64,000 nt of DNA from Lamellibrachia satsuma (lineage: Eukaryota; Annelida; Polychaeta; Sabellida; Siboglinidae), in assembly GCA_033239005.1 (NCBI GenBank), contig BSQZ01000001.1, positions 12,559,500 to 12,623,499 on the forward strand, given 5' to 3'. A program made the translations under genes and the position numbers. This document shows, piece by piece, positions 1 to 15,100 of this stretch (its first letter is position 1; each line of letters starts with the position of its first letter). The notes beneath the pieces are model-generated. The model did not search any database. It was given only the letters and a program-made list of their open reading frames with translations, and was not told the DNA's origin.

Positions 1-639
1 TAGGGCAACTATTTACTTGTGACACTTCTTGTAGCTGGACAGCATGCATATAATTAACAGCTGTAGTAATTTGTCATGTGATCTAGCAACAATTCCACAA
101 TGAACTGTCAGTTCAAGTGTACAGTGTTTGCAGTGCCATGAATAAATATTAATATTCTAGTAATCATTTGCATCAGTTGTGGACATATTAAATAATTAGT
201 ATTTTGTCAACTACATCCAGAAAATGATTGGAAAAGTAAATACTTCTGATTTTAAAAACACATTCTAGGAACACTTTGAATGGTCAAACAGTGGTGCCAC
301 CTGATGGCTGTCAGAGGATTTAATTGACATATCTGAGTCATGGAGTTTACCCGAGCGATTAATTGCCCAACTGGTTGGCCGAGACTGTCATATGGTATTG
401 TGCATAAAGAATCAGTGTAAACACCCACATGAGACCAATTAGTATGACCTGTCCCTATTTAGGTATTATTTGGAAGCAGTGGCTGGTCAGTGATCGCCAG
501 CAGGTACACCCATCAAGACCTTTCATCAGAGCTTAAATCAGGAATGGCACGAGTCAATAGGTCGTTCTTTGTAGACATGTCGCTCATCCTATGAAGCGGC
601 CTATGGTTATGCTAACTGACGGCCATTTTTTTTCTGCAG
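1..639. other. EVI5 intron, no further feature seen
   Basis: AT-rich intronic sequence upstream of the first readable EVI5 exon. No conserved coding stretch or repeat recognised. Confidence 0.5.
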
Positions 640-786
640 GCAAAGAATGAGTTGCAGCGTGAACCATCAGAGGAACTGCGCCACCTTCAGGAGGAACTAG
701 TCGCGTGCAAGCTGCGCGAGGCCGAAGCAAACCTCTCGATGAAGGAACTGCGACAGAAGGTGAAGGACGTTGAGAGGCACTGGGAG
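640..786 (+). CDS. EVI5: EVI5 exon (coiled coil, KNELQREPSEEL...ERHWE)
   Basis: 49 codons between a pyrimidine-rich TTTTTTTTCTGCAG acceptor and a GTAAAT donor. Contains the LREAEANLSMKELRQKVKD heptad block. Confidence 0.85.
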
Positions 787-3700
787 GTAAATAGCACCCT
801 CTACTGGTGTAGTCATCTATATAGGGCAAGGTTAAATTATTAAATTACTCAGTTACGATTATAGTTTGTATGAAAATTGTCATTATGATTGCAGTAGTTC
901 AGTTATAGTAAAATTATCTTCTTCATGTGATAATAAAGTACACATTTTTAGCACATTTTTATAAAGCAGGATCACTAGTGTAATTGAGTCAGCAATCATT
1001 ATGCCAGTTTGGAGTATCTGTCCCATGTTCTGAAAGTGCAGTGGTTTCTGTGCGTGCAGAAGTACCAGCAGCGGTATGGACCAGACGCCACGTCCAAGCC
1101 TAGCAAGAACGCAGCACAGCATCTGGCAGAGGAGGTGATGGGGGTGCGCCTGCGGGAGGCAGAGGCTGTGGCCGAACTGAAGGAGACCAAACAGAGGGTG
1201 ATGGAACTGGAAACACAGGTAGGGTTGCTAGCTTGGGTTTGTTACGCTTAACTCATGTTTTGTTAAGACTGTTCTATATGTTATTCAAAACATCATGCGG
1301 ATGTATCGCTGGCATTGTTATGATTACAGCAGTGCATTTCCTGTCATTGCTCTATGTAGCTTGTTAGACTCAACATTCCTTTAAGAACCTTTAAAATCCT
1401 TGATAAAATTCCATAAAATAATTTAATTTTTGTTAAAAAAAATCCCTTTAAATGCCTTTATTCCTACAAAGATGTGATGCATAATGACTGCATGTAATAG
1501 TTTGTCCAATGATTGGTAGCTCAAATGTAATAGTTTGTCCAATGATTGGTAGCTCAAATGAGCTACCACATTGTAGCGTATACCAGGTCGGTTTGATTTT
1601 TCTTTAAAATAAAATAATCTAAAATAATATGAAAACTATTCGTTGGTTCTGCCTCACTGTGTCACTGTGTTGCAGAATCACATCTACGACCGCCAGGTGA
1701 AGCGGTTGGACACAGACAAGTTGAAGTTGGAGGGAAAGTTAGAAGAGGCTGATGCCCACAGCACGCAGCTCAACAACCATATCCAGGACCTCGACAGACA
1801 GATCAACAAGTTCGAGTCAAAGGTGAGTGGTTCATTACTGTGTCTGTTAAAGGTGCTTCTATAAGTTTGTTTGCCCGTCTCGTTTTAGAATAATTTTCGC
1901 GAAAAATCAAACCTATCTAGTATCCATGCACCACAACATGCTAGCTCATTTGTGGAAATGTGTTATTTAGTTTTGATGAAATCATCCAACAGACCATGAC
2001 ATTATCTTTGACCGGATCAGGTAAAAATGTTGGTCTTTCTCTATATACTATTACATAAAGTTCTTCACAGTTTTACAAGTTAACCGATCTAATGATTTTG
2101 ACAAAAGTTTTGACAAAATTATGCACTCTTTTATTAAACAACAGAGCATAATTATTACTTAAACTATTCTTGCACTACAAATTTGAACATCAATGATTTG
2201 CGATGGGCTTAATGAATTGAGGAGAGGGTCGTATGGAACATGTGACGTTTTTAATACAAGAGTGCATACTTTTGCTAAAATTATTGAAAGAATTGACCTT
2301 GAGCGTCAGATCGGATAACATGTGAAAGTGTTAATATCGTTGTTATGGTATGTGTAGTTTATGAACTACCTTGAAGATGCTGCTGGAACCATCCATGAAA
2401 CACACTTCTTGTTACAGATGAAGGAGGATTCAATGATGACGCGGATCACCAATGCCGAATACTCACAAAATGTCGCAGAAATGAGACAGAGGATTGCTGA
2501 ACTTGAAATAGAGGTCTGTCGTCAATATATCCTTTTCAATGTTCTATTTGTTGTCCAGTTCGATGACCTTTCTCCTTCACCTAATACATGTGACGAATTT
2601 GTCAGGAGACAATGAGATGTCCTACAAATTAGCCCACTGATGTTATGTTTTACGATTATTCTGTTGCTCTGCCACTTGCATTACATAAATGGCAGTTGAT
2701 ACAACTTTTTTATTTTAGGATTGCTTTATTTCCTGTAATTGTCTGTCTCTGTGCCAGATTCGTTGCTGTAAATGTAATCTGTTTTGGTATTTTCTGGCAA
2801 CATACATTCGGATGGAAAACATTAGGTAAAGACAAGCCATTACAATACTAATGTCATCATTTTTGATGTTCGGATAACATCAGGTTCCGATATCTGTCTG
2901 AAATATCATAATCCAGTGTTAGAATACGACATTGATACAACATCCATCCAACCAGTTGAGAGCTACTTGTACATGCCCAAGTGTTGTTTGTTCTACAGAA
3001 CCAAGAGCTAGTGACAGCAAGTCAACTGAGCAACACCGGGGATCACCAGGAACTCACGAGTAGGATCTCTGATCTACAGGAAGAGGCAAGTTCATAAACA
3101 CACAAATTTATTTATATTCATGCAGCATGTATCCTCAGCGCAGTTTCTCGCTTGTTTCTTTTTAGAATCATTTAAAAAAAATCAAACCTGCCTAGTATCC
3201 ACTATGACGTGCTAGCTCTAGTATCCACTATGACATGCTAGCTCTAGTATCCACTATGACGTGCTAGCTCTTGTATCCACTATGACGTGCTAGCTCTAGT
3301 ATCTACTATGACATGCTAGCTCTAGTATCTACTATGACGTGCTAGCTCTTGTATCCACTATGATGTGCTAGCTCTAGTATCCACTATGACATGCTAGCTC
3401 ATTTTTACACATTTTTATGTAGTTTTGGTGAAATCATCAGACAAACTGTTCATTTTGTTGACCAGTCAGTTCTTTCAATGATTTAAAAAAGTATGCTCTC
3501 TTATTAAACATGGGTTCCATATCAATAAGTTAACAAGATGATGTGTGGCACTTGATATGCTGATGTTGTCAGAATATGTGCTGAAGTATCTTCAGCGTAG
3601 AACGGATCCTATATTTGTTGTGAGCAAATGGAGATAACTGTGCCAGATACACAATTGGATTGGTTTTATTTCTCTAGAGCACCATTTGTTGAATATCAAC

Positions 3701-4631
3701 ATATTTCTTATGGGCTTTGTAAATATAAAACAAAACCAATAATCCAAAAAAAATTGATAGGATTGACCCCACCCACCAACACCCCATAAAAATGAGGATA
3801 ATTAGAGGCATTGCACACATTGCTAATGCAGTGACTGGATGGCCAATTATAAAAAATTTAACCTGGAAAAAACTAAAAAAATATACCTTTCCAATTTTCT
3901 TATAATCGAAATGGACCTGTGAACTACCCACCCACCCCCATTTTTTATTATTGGAATTTACTAAGCCTAATACTCAATCAGAATCAGTAAGATATTTCTT
4001 GCACCTTGTGATGATAATCCTGTTCATGCTTCAGGTGATGCAACTGAAGATGGCACGTCGTATCCAGGGCCTCTCTCAAGCGGCCGTCTCTCACCTGTCG
4101 TTTGACACAGGTAGTGACTATGACACCGACGACATCGAAGCGACGGTTGCGTCGAGTCTAATCAAACTGACAGACAGCATGGGGCCGGAGGACGCCAGCG
4201 TGCTGCTGGGTCACGCTGTGCGACCCCGACTCAACGAACTGGACTCCTCCGAGGGCGAAGTGTTCGCCGGACAGGAAGGGCGGCCAAAGAGGCGAGTCCA
4301 CAAGAAGAAACGACGCAGCGTGTCGAATAACGACCTCGACAAGACGCCGACTCAGGACAGTATCAATAAGGACTTCCACACTGTGTTCAAAGACATTGAC
4401 AGTCTCGGCAATGTGCCATGCTCGGACGATAGCACCACAAGCGAGCCGATCGAGAACGGGATTGTGGAGTCAGATACGGCTAACAACAGTATTGCAGGGA
4501 GTGGGGACAGTGTGCTAATGACAAATGCGGGATCGACCCTTGACGATACACTCACCGAGAGCGTGGTTGCTGTAAACGGTGATGTGACAGAGGTCGTAGG
4601 TCACAGTGAAACTGACAGTGCTGGACACTGA
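640..4631 (+). CDS. EVI5: EVI5-like TBC/coiled-coil protein, 3' part (six exons, gene partial at left edge)
   Basis: Exons 640-786, 1060-1218, 1676-1822, 2418-2513, 2999-3085 and 4035-4631 join in one frame (1233 nt, 410 residues plus TGA). All junctions are phase 0. The first five exons encode a long heptad-rich coiled coil containing the EVI5 signature CKLREAEANLSMKELRQKV, then VRLREAEAVAELKETKQRV and a segment ending AEMRQRIAELEIE. The last exon is an acidic Ser/Asp/Thr-rich tail (GSDYDTDDIEATV). In the EVI5/EVI5L family an N-terminal TBC RabGAP domain precedes this coiled coil, which binds Rab11-type GTPases and centrosomal partners; the TBC part must lie left of the window. The assignment rests on remembered family sequence. 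EVI5 and EVI5L cannot be told apart, since invertebrates usually have one gene. The gene converges on RpS18. Confidence 0.85.
1060..1218 (+). CDS. EVI5: EVI5 exon (coiled coil, KYQQRYG...MELETQ)
   Basis: 53 codons, TGCGTGCAG acceptor and GTAGGG donor. Contains a second LREAEA heptad block typical of EVI5. Confidence 0.85.
1490..1562. repeat. 33-bp tandem duplication in EVI5 intron
   Basis: The segment starting TAATAGTTTGTCCAATGATT is present twice head to tail with no visible mismatch, ending in an extra GAGCTACC inverted fragment. Confidence 0.8.
1676..1822 (+). CDS. EVI5: EVI5 exon (coiled coil, NHIYDRQ...NKFESK)
   Basis: 49 codons, TGTTGCAG acceptor and GTGAGT donor, continuous heptads. 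Confidence 0.8.
1885..2015 (+). repeat. Dispersed repeat, copy 1 (single-unit version)
   Basis: Shares AAAAATCAAACCT, CTAGTATCCA, ATGCTAGCTCATTT and AGTTTTGATGAAATCATC, in order, with 3165-3460. Here the middle CTAGTATCCA...TGCTAGCT segment occurs once. Confidence 0.7.
2418..2513 (+). CDS. EVI5: EVI5 exon (MKEDSMM...IAELEIE)
   Basis: 32 codons, TTACAG acceptor and GTCTGT donor. Matches the EVI5 block that ends in IAELEI. Confidence 0.8.
2999..3085 (+). CDS. EVI5: EVI5 exon with a GC splice donor
   Basis: 29 codons (NQELVTASQ...SDLQEE), TTCTACAG acceptor. The donor reads GAG|GCAAGT, a GC-AG intron with an otherwise perfect donor; no GT donor in this stretch keeps the frame into the final exon. 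Confidence 0.75.
3165..3460 (+). repeat. Dispersed repeat, copy 2, with internal 26-bp minisatellite
   Basis: Same order of blocks as 1885-2015, but the middle segment is expanded to about eight 26-bp units (3193-3402; unit begins GTATCCACTATGACGTGCTA). Units differ at one or two bases (CC/CT, ACG/ACA/ATG). Confidence 0.85.
4035..4631 (+). CDS. EVI5: EVI5 terminal coding exon, acidic C-terminal tail
   Basis: 198 codons plus TGA after a GCTTCAG acceptor. It opens with VMQLKMARRIQGL, then Ser/Asp/Thr-rich low-complexity sequence with a basic patch (RPKRRVHKKKRR). Such tails are poorly conserved in the family. Codon use is GC-richer than the surrounding intron, supporting real coding. Confidence 0.8.
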   Translation: MMQLKMARRIQGLSQAAVSHLSFDTGSDYDTDDIEATVASSLIKLTDSMGPEDASVLLGHAVRPRLNELDSSEGEVFAGQEGRPKRRVHKKKRRSVSNNDLDKTPTQDSINKDFHTVFKDIDSLGNVPCSDDSTTSEPIENGIVESDTANNSIAGSGDSVLMTNAGSTLDDTLTESVVAVNGDVTEVVGHSETDSAGH

Positions 4632-6306
4632 TACTTGTGCATTGTGCTCGGTGTGATGTCATGATGATGTCACGTGACTGTGACATAAGAAAGCTGCCGG
4701 ACAGTCTTGCAATCTTAAAGGGGTATGACCCGTATTCTGGAAGTTTATAAACTTTTTAACTTCAACTATCTTCATAAGTCCACATTTTTTGTATGTTACT
4801 TTTTGTTAGGGATGAGCTAAAAACATTGATGTACAGGAAACTAATGTCATTTACCCTCAGACCTCCACCCCCCTGTTACATGAAACTTATAACATCTTGT
4901 ACCTGTGTACAACTTTGTATTTGCCAGGACGCACTTCAGCCATACCAGGTAATAACTGCGTGCACATGCTCGAAGCCTGCACCCTTTAAATATTTTTTTG
5001 GAAAATGCATCGATGTACCAAAACAAACAAAACAGTGATTAACCCCCCATAAAATCTACTTTGTGTACCGTTGAACATCAATGTTTTGAGATCATTCCTT
5101 AGTTAAAAAGTACACCTGTCAAGATGTACAAATGTCACACATGATGTGATGGATGCCGATCGGAGTACTGAGGTTCAGTATCCCCCGTGACATTTACGCA
5201 TACCCACAAGTGGTTGACAAGTGCTAGACAAGACGTTGTTTTCATAACTGTGATTCACAGATGTATCTCACTATGTACAGCACGTACACAAGTTGATATG
5301 CAATGTGCTCAATGCTATGCTAAATACTGCACATATTTTGAGTCTATTTGGTGTACAGAAACTGTTGTTGAATGTTTTGCCATATCTTAGCTGTGTTAAC
5401 AAAACTGAATCCAGATTTTGTTACAAATATTCCCATTTCTCATTGTACTAATCGTCAGTCTGCATGCTGCTAAAACATTGCTGTAGCAGATAAATACATA
5501 GCAGACTGACCGGTCTGGATTGAAGCTGTGTGAACGCAGTTTAGAATCATTCAGGTTTGTGGGATACTGATAACTTTGTATACTGATGTACGATAACCAT
5601 GTACACGTAGAATATAGTTCACAGCAGACTGCCAGTCATTGATATCATAATTTGGGATACTGAAATGTTATCAAAAGTATATCCACCTCTTGAACATAAA
5701 AGCATGTATCGCTGTTCATAGATTCATCTACTACCATGGATATCTTCTTGTCATACCAATGTCGCAAACTCATATAAATATTTTCCCATTTTTATTAACT
5801 TTTATAATTTCATAGAGAAGGTGTACACTGGATATCTTACCTGGCGATTGATACAGGATAATCATTATATTAAGAGTGAAATAGTACACATTTTCTCGTT
5901 ATTTAAGGTTTCGCATTGCTCCTAATTTACCTCCTCACGTGGGAAGATATGTTGTAATAAGGCATTTTGTGTTTGCGTGGAAACCAGTAGGAAATGCTGA
6001 TAGAGATACTATTGTTGGGCACATGATTGATGAAAACACCACAATGGCTACTCACTGCACAAAATCAGAGGGAATATATTATAGTTGGCGAATATGTAGC
6101 ATTGCACAGCTACTATTACTACTAGTAGTAGCTACAAGTTCAGTCCATAGTATTCTGACATGGACATTTACTGCATACTGTTTGTACCTGCCTGAAGGTA
6201 CACATCCACGTTATTTATAGGTGAATGTTTTATTTGTTGTCTTGATATGTATGTTACGCGAGTCATTCTGGTGAATTGTAAGTCTATTTATAACTTGTAC
6301 AATAAA
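4632..6306 (+). other. Likely EVI5 3' untranslated region with polyadenylation signal
   Basis: AT-rich, no credible coding. A canonical AATAAA at 6301-6306 (and another AATAAA-type hexamer near 6350) would end a roughly 1.7 kb 3' UTR. Short open frames inside are not supported by composition. Confidence 0.5.
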
Positions 6307-6395
6307 TTGATATTATACTGGTGTCAAGTGGTTCCAGAGTAATGCATAAAAATAATAAAGTATAGACTCCTTAGTAAAATCGGGAAGTATGGCGT

Positions 6396-6475
6396 CGTTC
6401 ACAATTGTCAACATTTATGTATGAAGCATACCGATTCTTAGACCTCCCCTGAATTAGTACTTCATGTAACAGTAG
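6396..6475 (+). repeat. Short dispersed repeat, also found at 40985-41063
   Basis: GTTCACAATTGTCAACATTT here aligns with GTTCACAATCGTCAATATTT at 40985, followed in both by a CATACC..CT..AGACTCCC-like stretch and GAATTAGTACTT. Both copies lie just beyond a gene's stop codon. Confidence 0.6.
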
Positions 6476-6833
6476 CCATATCTTGCATGCGCTTTGTCCG
6501 AATAGGTAAATATTGACAATCTTGATCAGCCCCTATGGGAACAATAGGAACTACATTAATTATCACGAGTAAAAGTAAATAATATGCTGCCTACATACCT
6601 GGTTTGCTTACTTACATCCAAGTTACCCATACATGAGAATCGACCCAGTTACACTGCCCCGTGTCAGCGGTGCACTGTCATCACATTTGATTGAAATTTG
6701 ACAATGGGGACAAATATGAAACACTAACATTTCAGCTTCTATATAATCAGAGCAACATCAGCTGCTTCTTAAATCAACAACATTCACCATCCAGGATATT
6801 TATTTTTGCAGTAATACAGCTCGATTCGATTCA

Positions 6834-6898
6834 CAGCTGTGATGGAAGTACGTGAATAGCTGTTGTGTACAGCTATTCACGTAATTCCATCACAGCTG
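6834..6898. repeat. 29-bp inverted repeat (hairpin)
   Basis: Arms 6834-6862 and 6870-6898 are complementary with one mismatch around a 7-nt spacer (TTGTGTA); arms begin and end with CAGCTG. Confidence 0.9.
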
Positions 6899-7057
6899 TT
6901 GTGCACGGATTGTACCACGACTGAACACTTCCTTAATTGTTTGCACTGGTGTTCGAGTGTGGGGAGGTGCCAAGAGGTAGTGGTTTGAGCAACATGAAGG
7001 ACCAGGTACAGCGTGGTGAAGAGTGAAAGAGCCAACACTAGTTCCACCTCGCATTAC

Positions 7058-7063
7058 TTTATT
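7058..7063 (-). terminator. RpS18 polyadenylation signal
   Basis: TTTATT on the plus strand gives AATAAA on the minus strand about 26 nt past the RpS18 stop, the very short 3' UTR usual for ribosomal protein genes. Confidence 0.75.
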
Positions 7064-7088
7064 GTAACGTACAACAGCAGCAACATGT

Positions 7089-10586
<3,498 letters not shown>

Positions 10587-10589
<3 letters not shown>

Positions 10590-10614
10590 GATGGCGGGTT
10601 GCAAAAAAAGGAAG
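10587..10614 (-). CDS. RpS18: RpS18 exon 1: 5' TOP leader and start codon
   Basis: The minus strand reads CTTCCTTTTTTTGCAACC, then CGCCATC ATG|GTGAGG. The C followed by a run of pyrimidines is the terminal oligopyrimidine/TCT initiator form of ribosomal protein genes. Only the ATG (10589-10587) is coding; the start site near 10614 is inferred. Confidence 0.85.
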
Positions 10615-10964
10615 TAGAAACGGCGCATGCACGGAAGCATAGCGGAGACAATTATATAAAAATAAACTGTATATGTAACACTATCTAGCACGCACACTCA
10701 TTTGAGATGTTGTTCTAGTATTTACCAAATAAAATCTGCCTTATTTATCATTTTAATGTTGCGAGTGTACATACAATTTTCCTAACAGTTTGGTACTTTA
10801 TTCGGTCTCTCTCTTTTCTAACGAGTAAGCATTTCCAGTTTTGTTTTGACACGATTCAATAGCTAGAAACAACATATCGGCACATTATATGTTATAGTAG
10901 ATCAACAACAACTAACGATGTCTGATGTGGTATAACGAAGGCTGCTCGATTGATACTTCACATT
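10615..10964. promoter_or_regulatory. Shared bidirectional promoter region, RpS18 (-) / VPS52 (+)
   Basis: About 350 bp separates the inferred RpS18 start site from the VPS52 start codon, with no coding sequence between. I see no clear TATA box placed for either gene; AT-rich patches occur but none is decisive. The divergent layout implies shared control elements. Confidence 0.7.
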
Positions 10965-10982
10965 ATGACAGATCCAGACGAG
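10965..10982 (+). CDS. VPS52: VPS52 exon 1 coding part (MTDPDE)
   Basis: ATG followed by five codons and a GAG|GTAAAA donor, in phase 0 with exon 2. Chosen because it is the only in-frame start with a good donor upstream of exon 2; short, so less certain than the rest. Confidence 0.7.
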
Positions 10983-12133
10983 GTAAAAAATATAACAGTT
11001 AGTTAAATCAATAGTGACTAATGCAAAACTTTTACGTTTTGAGTGCGCACAAAGAGTGGTGGTCTCTATCTCAACCCACCAATTCCCGGCGTGTGAGAGG
11101 CACCAAGTCCAAGCAGGACTAACAGCCCAGTCCTTGACAGGAAGAAGAACGTGGCAGTGCCAATGACATCGATGAAACCCTGACACAGTGTCAGTGACAG
11201 CCCTCATCTCAGACTAAGCCTAAGGCCTAAGGCTAAGCTCAACCCATTACTCCGCATGCGTGACAGCAGACTGAAGCAGTGAAGGAACACCGACTGAAGC
11301 AGTGTCAGTGAAGGGGGTGTGGCAGGGTCTCAACATCCCATCTCCTACATGTTTTGGGGGCCAATCTCCTACCATTATTTATGGCTAACGAGTAACGCAA
11401 CAGCAATAACCACCCACTTCCCACTAGTCACTACTGTCTGTACTGTAGTACTGAGGCTGAGCCGGTTGTGACAGGAGTCTCAATATCCTATCTCTCATCT
11501 GTTTTGCTTTTGGTAACAACCTCCTATTTACTTCCACCCACTCTTGAAATCAGTTTAGCTCTTTAAAATATGATTTAAATAGAAAAATGTGCTGCAGAAA
11601 AATTTGTGCTGCCTGGATCTGGATGTATACTCAGTAAAGTCCTGCAAACTGTGATAAATGTTCTTTATCAATGAAGTATTAAACTGCTCTTTTTTGGCAT
11701 ATATATCCACAACAAGCTGTAAAAATCACCGAACTACATATTATCTGGCATCCAGTTTTATGCGTGGACAACACAAAAGTCTTGACAATGTGACAATAAT
11801 TTGCTAATGCTATAATTTCTAAATATTGTTTACCCCAAGTCTGTCCTGGAATAGTGATATTGGAATCTGTTGACAGATCTTCATTCCTTAGCCTCCCAGT
11901 ATAACGCAATGACATGTGTTTGTCATGCTGACACATGTTTCCAAGCAACAAGTAATAACAAGATAAGATGATATTACTTTGTAGGTGGCCACCGGGGACG
12001 AGCTAGAGCTCGGACCTCTTGATATTACTTCAGATGACTATTTACTGGATGAGGTTGATGGTAAATATTGTTTATGATCTACATATTTGATATAGCAGTT
12101 AATACATTTCATTTGTATAATATATATATTATA

Positions 12134-12197
<64 letters not shown>

Positions 12198-15100
12198 TAT
12201 TTAAATATGTGTTTGTGGCGTGATTGGCATCTTAGTACAGTTTCACATTTGGTAACCTATACAGGTCCAGCCCTAATTTATAAGTGTGTGCGTGCGTGCA
12301 TGCATGTGTGTGCAGAAAAGCTTGAGATACAGCCCTGTACTATTTTATTGTATGTATTTTATGCATCGTTTTTTCTATACCTAAATATGATATTCAACTA
12401 CTATAGTTGCAAATCAAAATTGAATAAGCATATTATTGTTATTTTATCCTAGATATTTGTCCAGTGGTATTATTGTGACTTTGTTAAAAAGTATAACTTT
12501 GAAGTTTTAAAAAATATTTAATGTTTATGAGGTTGTTGATAGTAACATTGTCTAAAAACTAATAATAATAGAATCTGGGGGCATGAACTGATGAAACAAT
12601 GTAGTGTATGATGCAGACTGAATATAAGAGGGTTTGCTTGTAAAGCAGTCTTGTTTAACCTTGTAAGATATTGGTAAGCTTCTTTTGTTTGGTGCTAATT
12701 AGAGTCATTAGTAAATATTGGACTGAAATTGATGGCCACACCTTGATTAACAATTTGTATTGTCCTGAATAAGCAGTGAATACAACATGTTTCAGTGTAC
12801 ATCCAAGCAAATCTAGAAGATGAAATAGTTAAAGAAGCCTTGAAAACAGTAAGTCTGAGTTTTCTTGAGTAGGTTACATGCCAACTCTCCAGTACCAATG
12901 GTTATAATTTATTGACAACTGATTCATATATATATGTCAACAGACATACAGAGATGATAGTGACAAACTACATATTGCTGTTGAATAGTTAAAACGATGG
13001 AAGTCCACTTTCATTTCCAACATGCAAAAATAGACGTTCATTGTTTGATCCTTCAACAACATAGATCTGTTGAGGAACCAAAACAGTGAAAGTCCATTTT
13101 CGTGTGTTAGAAGTTAGTGTAACAGACACATATCCAACCAACCATGTGGTGCCAGTCAAAGTGGACTTAGTTTTGACTCTTCAACAGTGATTTGCTGTGT
13201 TCAAATCAAAACATCTATGGTGCAAACTGATTACTATATTTATTTGTAAGTGGAGGTTTTCATCTTAGGCAGAACATATTTATTTTGTAAGGTTATGTCT
13301 GACACTTTGTTTCGTACAGTCAGCATGTGTGAAGAACAGACAACATTTCACAACCTCAGTTGTTACCATCTAACTGACTGAAAACCACTCTGGTTTTGTC
13401 AGTATTCATCATAACTTTCTCCATATTTTGCAGAAAAAATTTGCGAAAACATGCAAAGAAATGTTATTTTTCATCATGTGTCAACATACATGCTCAGACA
13501 TTTCCACATCTGTTGCGGAAATTACTGAGATTTTTAGGTTGGTATAAAAATATGGAAACTCCAAACTAAATATGGAAGGTTGACATGTATGCTGGTTCCT
13601 CCAGTCCTGCATGAAGTTTGTTGTATTCAGAATCGTGTGTGTTCCAGGGAGTGGACTTGCGCCACTATGCCAAGCAGGTGGAGTCGGAACTCGTGCAGGT
13701 GGAGAACGTGTCGATCCAAGACTGTATCTTTTCTCGTGCTTACTTATCCTCTTCACACACTAGTTGGTGCATAAGGCAACTTAGTAACTTCCGCCATTTC
13801 GTACGATTTATAGCTGTGGTCTCCACCATCTTCCAAGAACTCCATCACAGTTTGTTCCTCTCTACTACCACAGTCCTTCTCCATGTTGATTTTGGCCTTT
13901 CTCCTTTCCTTTCACCTTCAGTGGCCCAGATTAATGCTATTTGTGTATTGTTATTTGTGGGGTGGTCACCTTTGTAGTTATTCCAGTTAGAGCTGGTGTA
14001 TTCTTAAGCAGGTAGTTGTATTCATAGACTGCGTGATAGCATGTAGGGCATTATGCTATTTGGTTTAAGGGTGTTCCATGACAATAGTAATGCCACTGTT
14101 TCTTTTATTTGTCCTAGGAATACTGGTACTGCTTTGTGTTGAAATGTGGGCTCTATTGAACCCGAAGTCCAGGAGGCTCGCATTGGACGTAGTCAGCCTG
14201 GCATTGGGTTGTGGAGCCCACATTTCTTTGCTTTACATTTCTTTGAAAGTGGGCTTACACTTAATCCCGACAATAAACGTCATTCATTTGGCCTTTTCAT
14301 ATCTCTATATCTGTGTTGTGTTGTTGATTGCATAAATGCTATTTGTGTGTTGTTATTCCTAACTCCTAAGTTTGTTGCCAATCCATCTCCATCGTTTTAT
14401 TTTGATGTCTTCTGATATTGGTGGAATACAGGCGCGGTTGTGTAGCTCTTCGTTTGACCCATTCATTGGTCAGTGCATCTTTAATATTCGCAGAAGGCAT
14501 GTTCTTTGAAAAAATTCTTTTCTCATGCTTGCTACAAGTGGCCTGAAAGACCAGCCTGTGGCGTGACATCCTGCTGCTGACAAATCCAAATGACAGAATT
14601 GTACGGAGGATCAGGATCGTCCACATCACCAGAGACAGCATTTGAAGAAGAAGAGCAACATTGATATTAAGTTAATCAAATCAATGAGTAATCTATATTT
14701 GCAAAATTTTATAACAGCTTCAGCTACTTCTTCAAGATGTTACCTTGACATGCTATGAAGATATTAAGGAAAGCCAGAATATTGCAAGCCTACACAAACA
14801 GATTACCTGCTGCGATGAAATACTTGGGGTAAGTCCTGCATCGGTAATTCTTACATTGGACATTAAAGAAACATTTGTTCTGATAAGTATGCCAGTTTTG
14901 AAGAATGTTTCTTGTTCCCTGTTGATACAGAACTTTGTATTTTGTAAAAACTACACCGCTGTGCTAATTTGTTGAGTCATTTTGTATGCAGTATTGCTTT
15001 GCAAAATTAAGAAACAAAATGTTAAGGCATAACACATTGGAAAAACAAACCCAATGACTGTCTGTTGTTGTCTTGTTCTGCCAACCATCTACACATCCTA

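Larger units (their letters stand above)
6307..7057. other. Intergenic region between convergent EVI5 and RpS18
   Basis: No coding sequence seen. Holds a short dispersed repeat (6396-6475) and a strong hairpin (6834-6898). Confidence 0.6.
10983..13647. other. VPS52 introns 1-3, little structure
   Basis: Intron 1 (10983-11984) and intron 3 (12849-13647) show nothing recognisable beyond AT-rich sequence and a weak internal duplication near 11310-11500. Intron 2 holds a TA microsatellite. Confidence 0.5.

Noticed and set aside
5939..6220. 93-residue open frame
   Set aside because: Lies in the EVI5 3' UTR; no recognisable domain.
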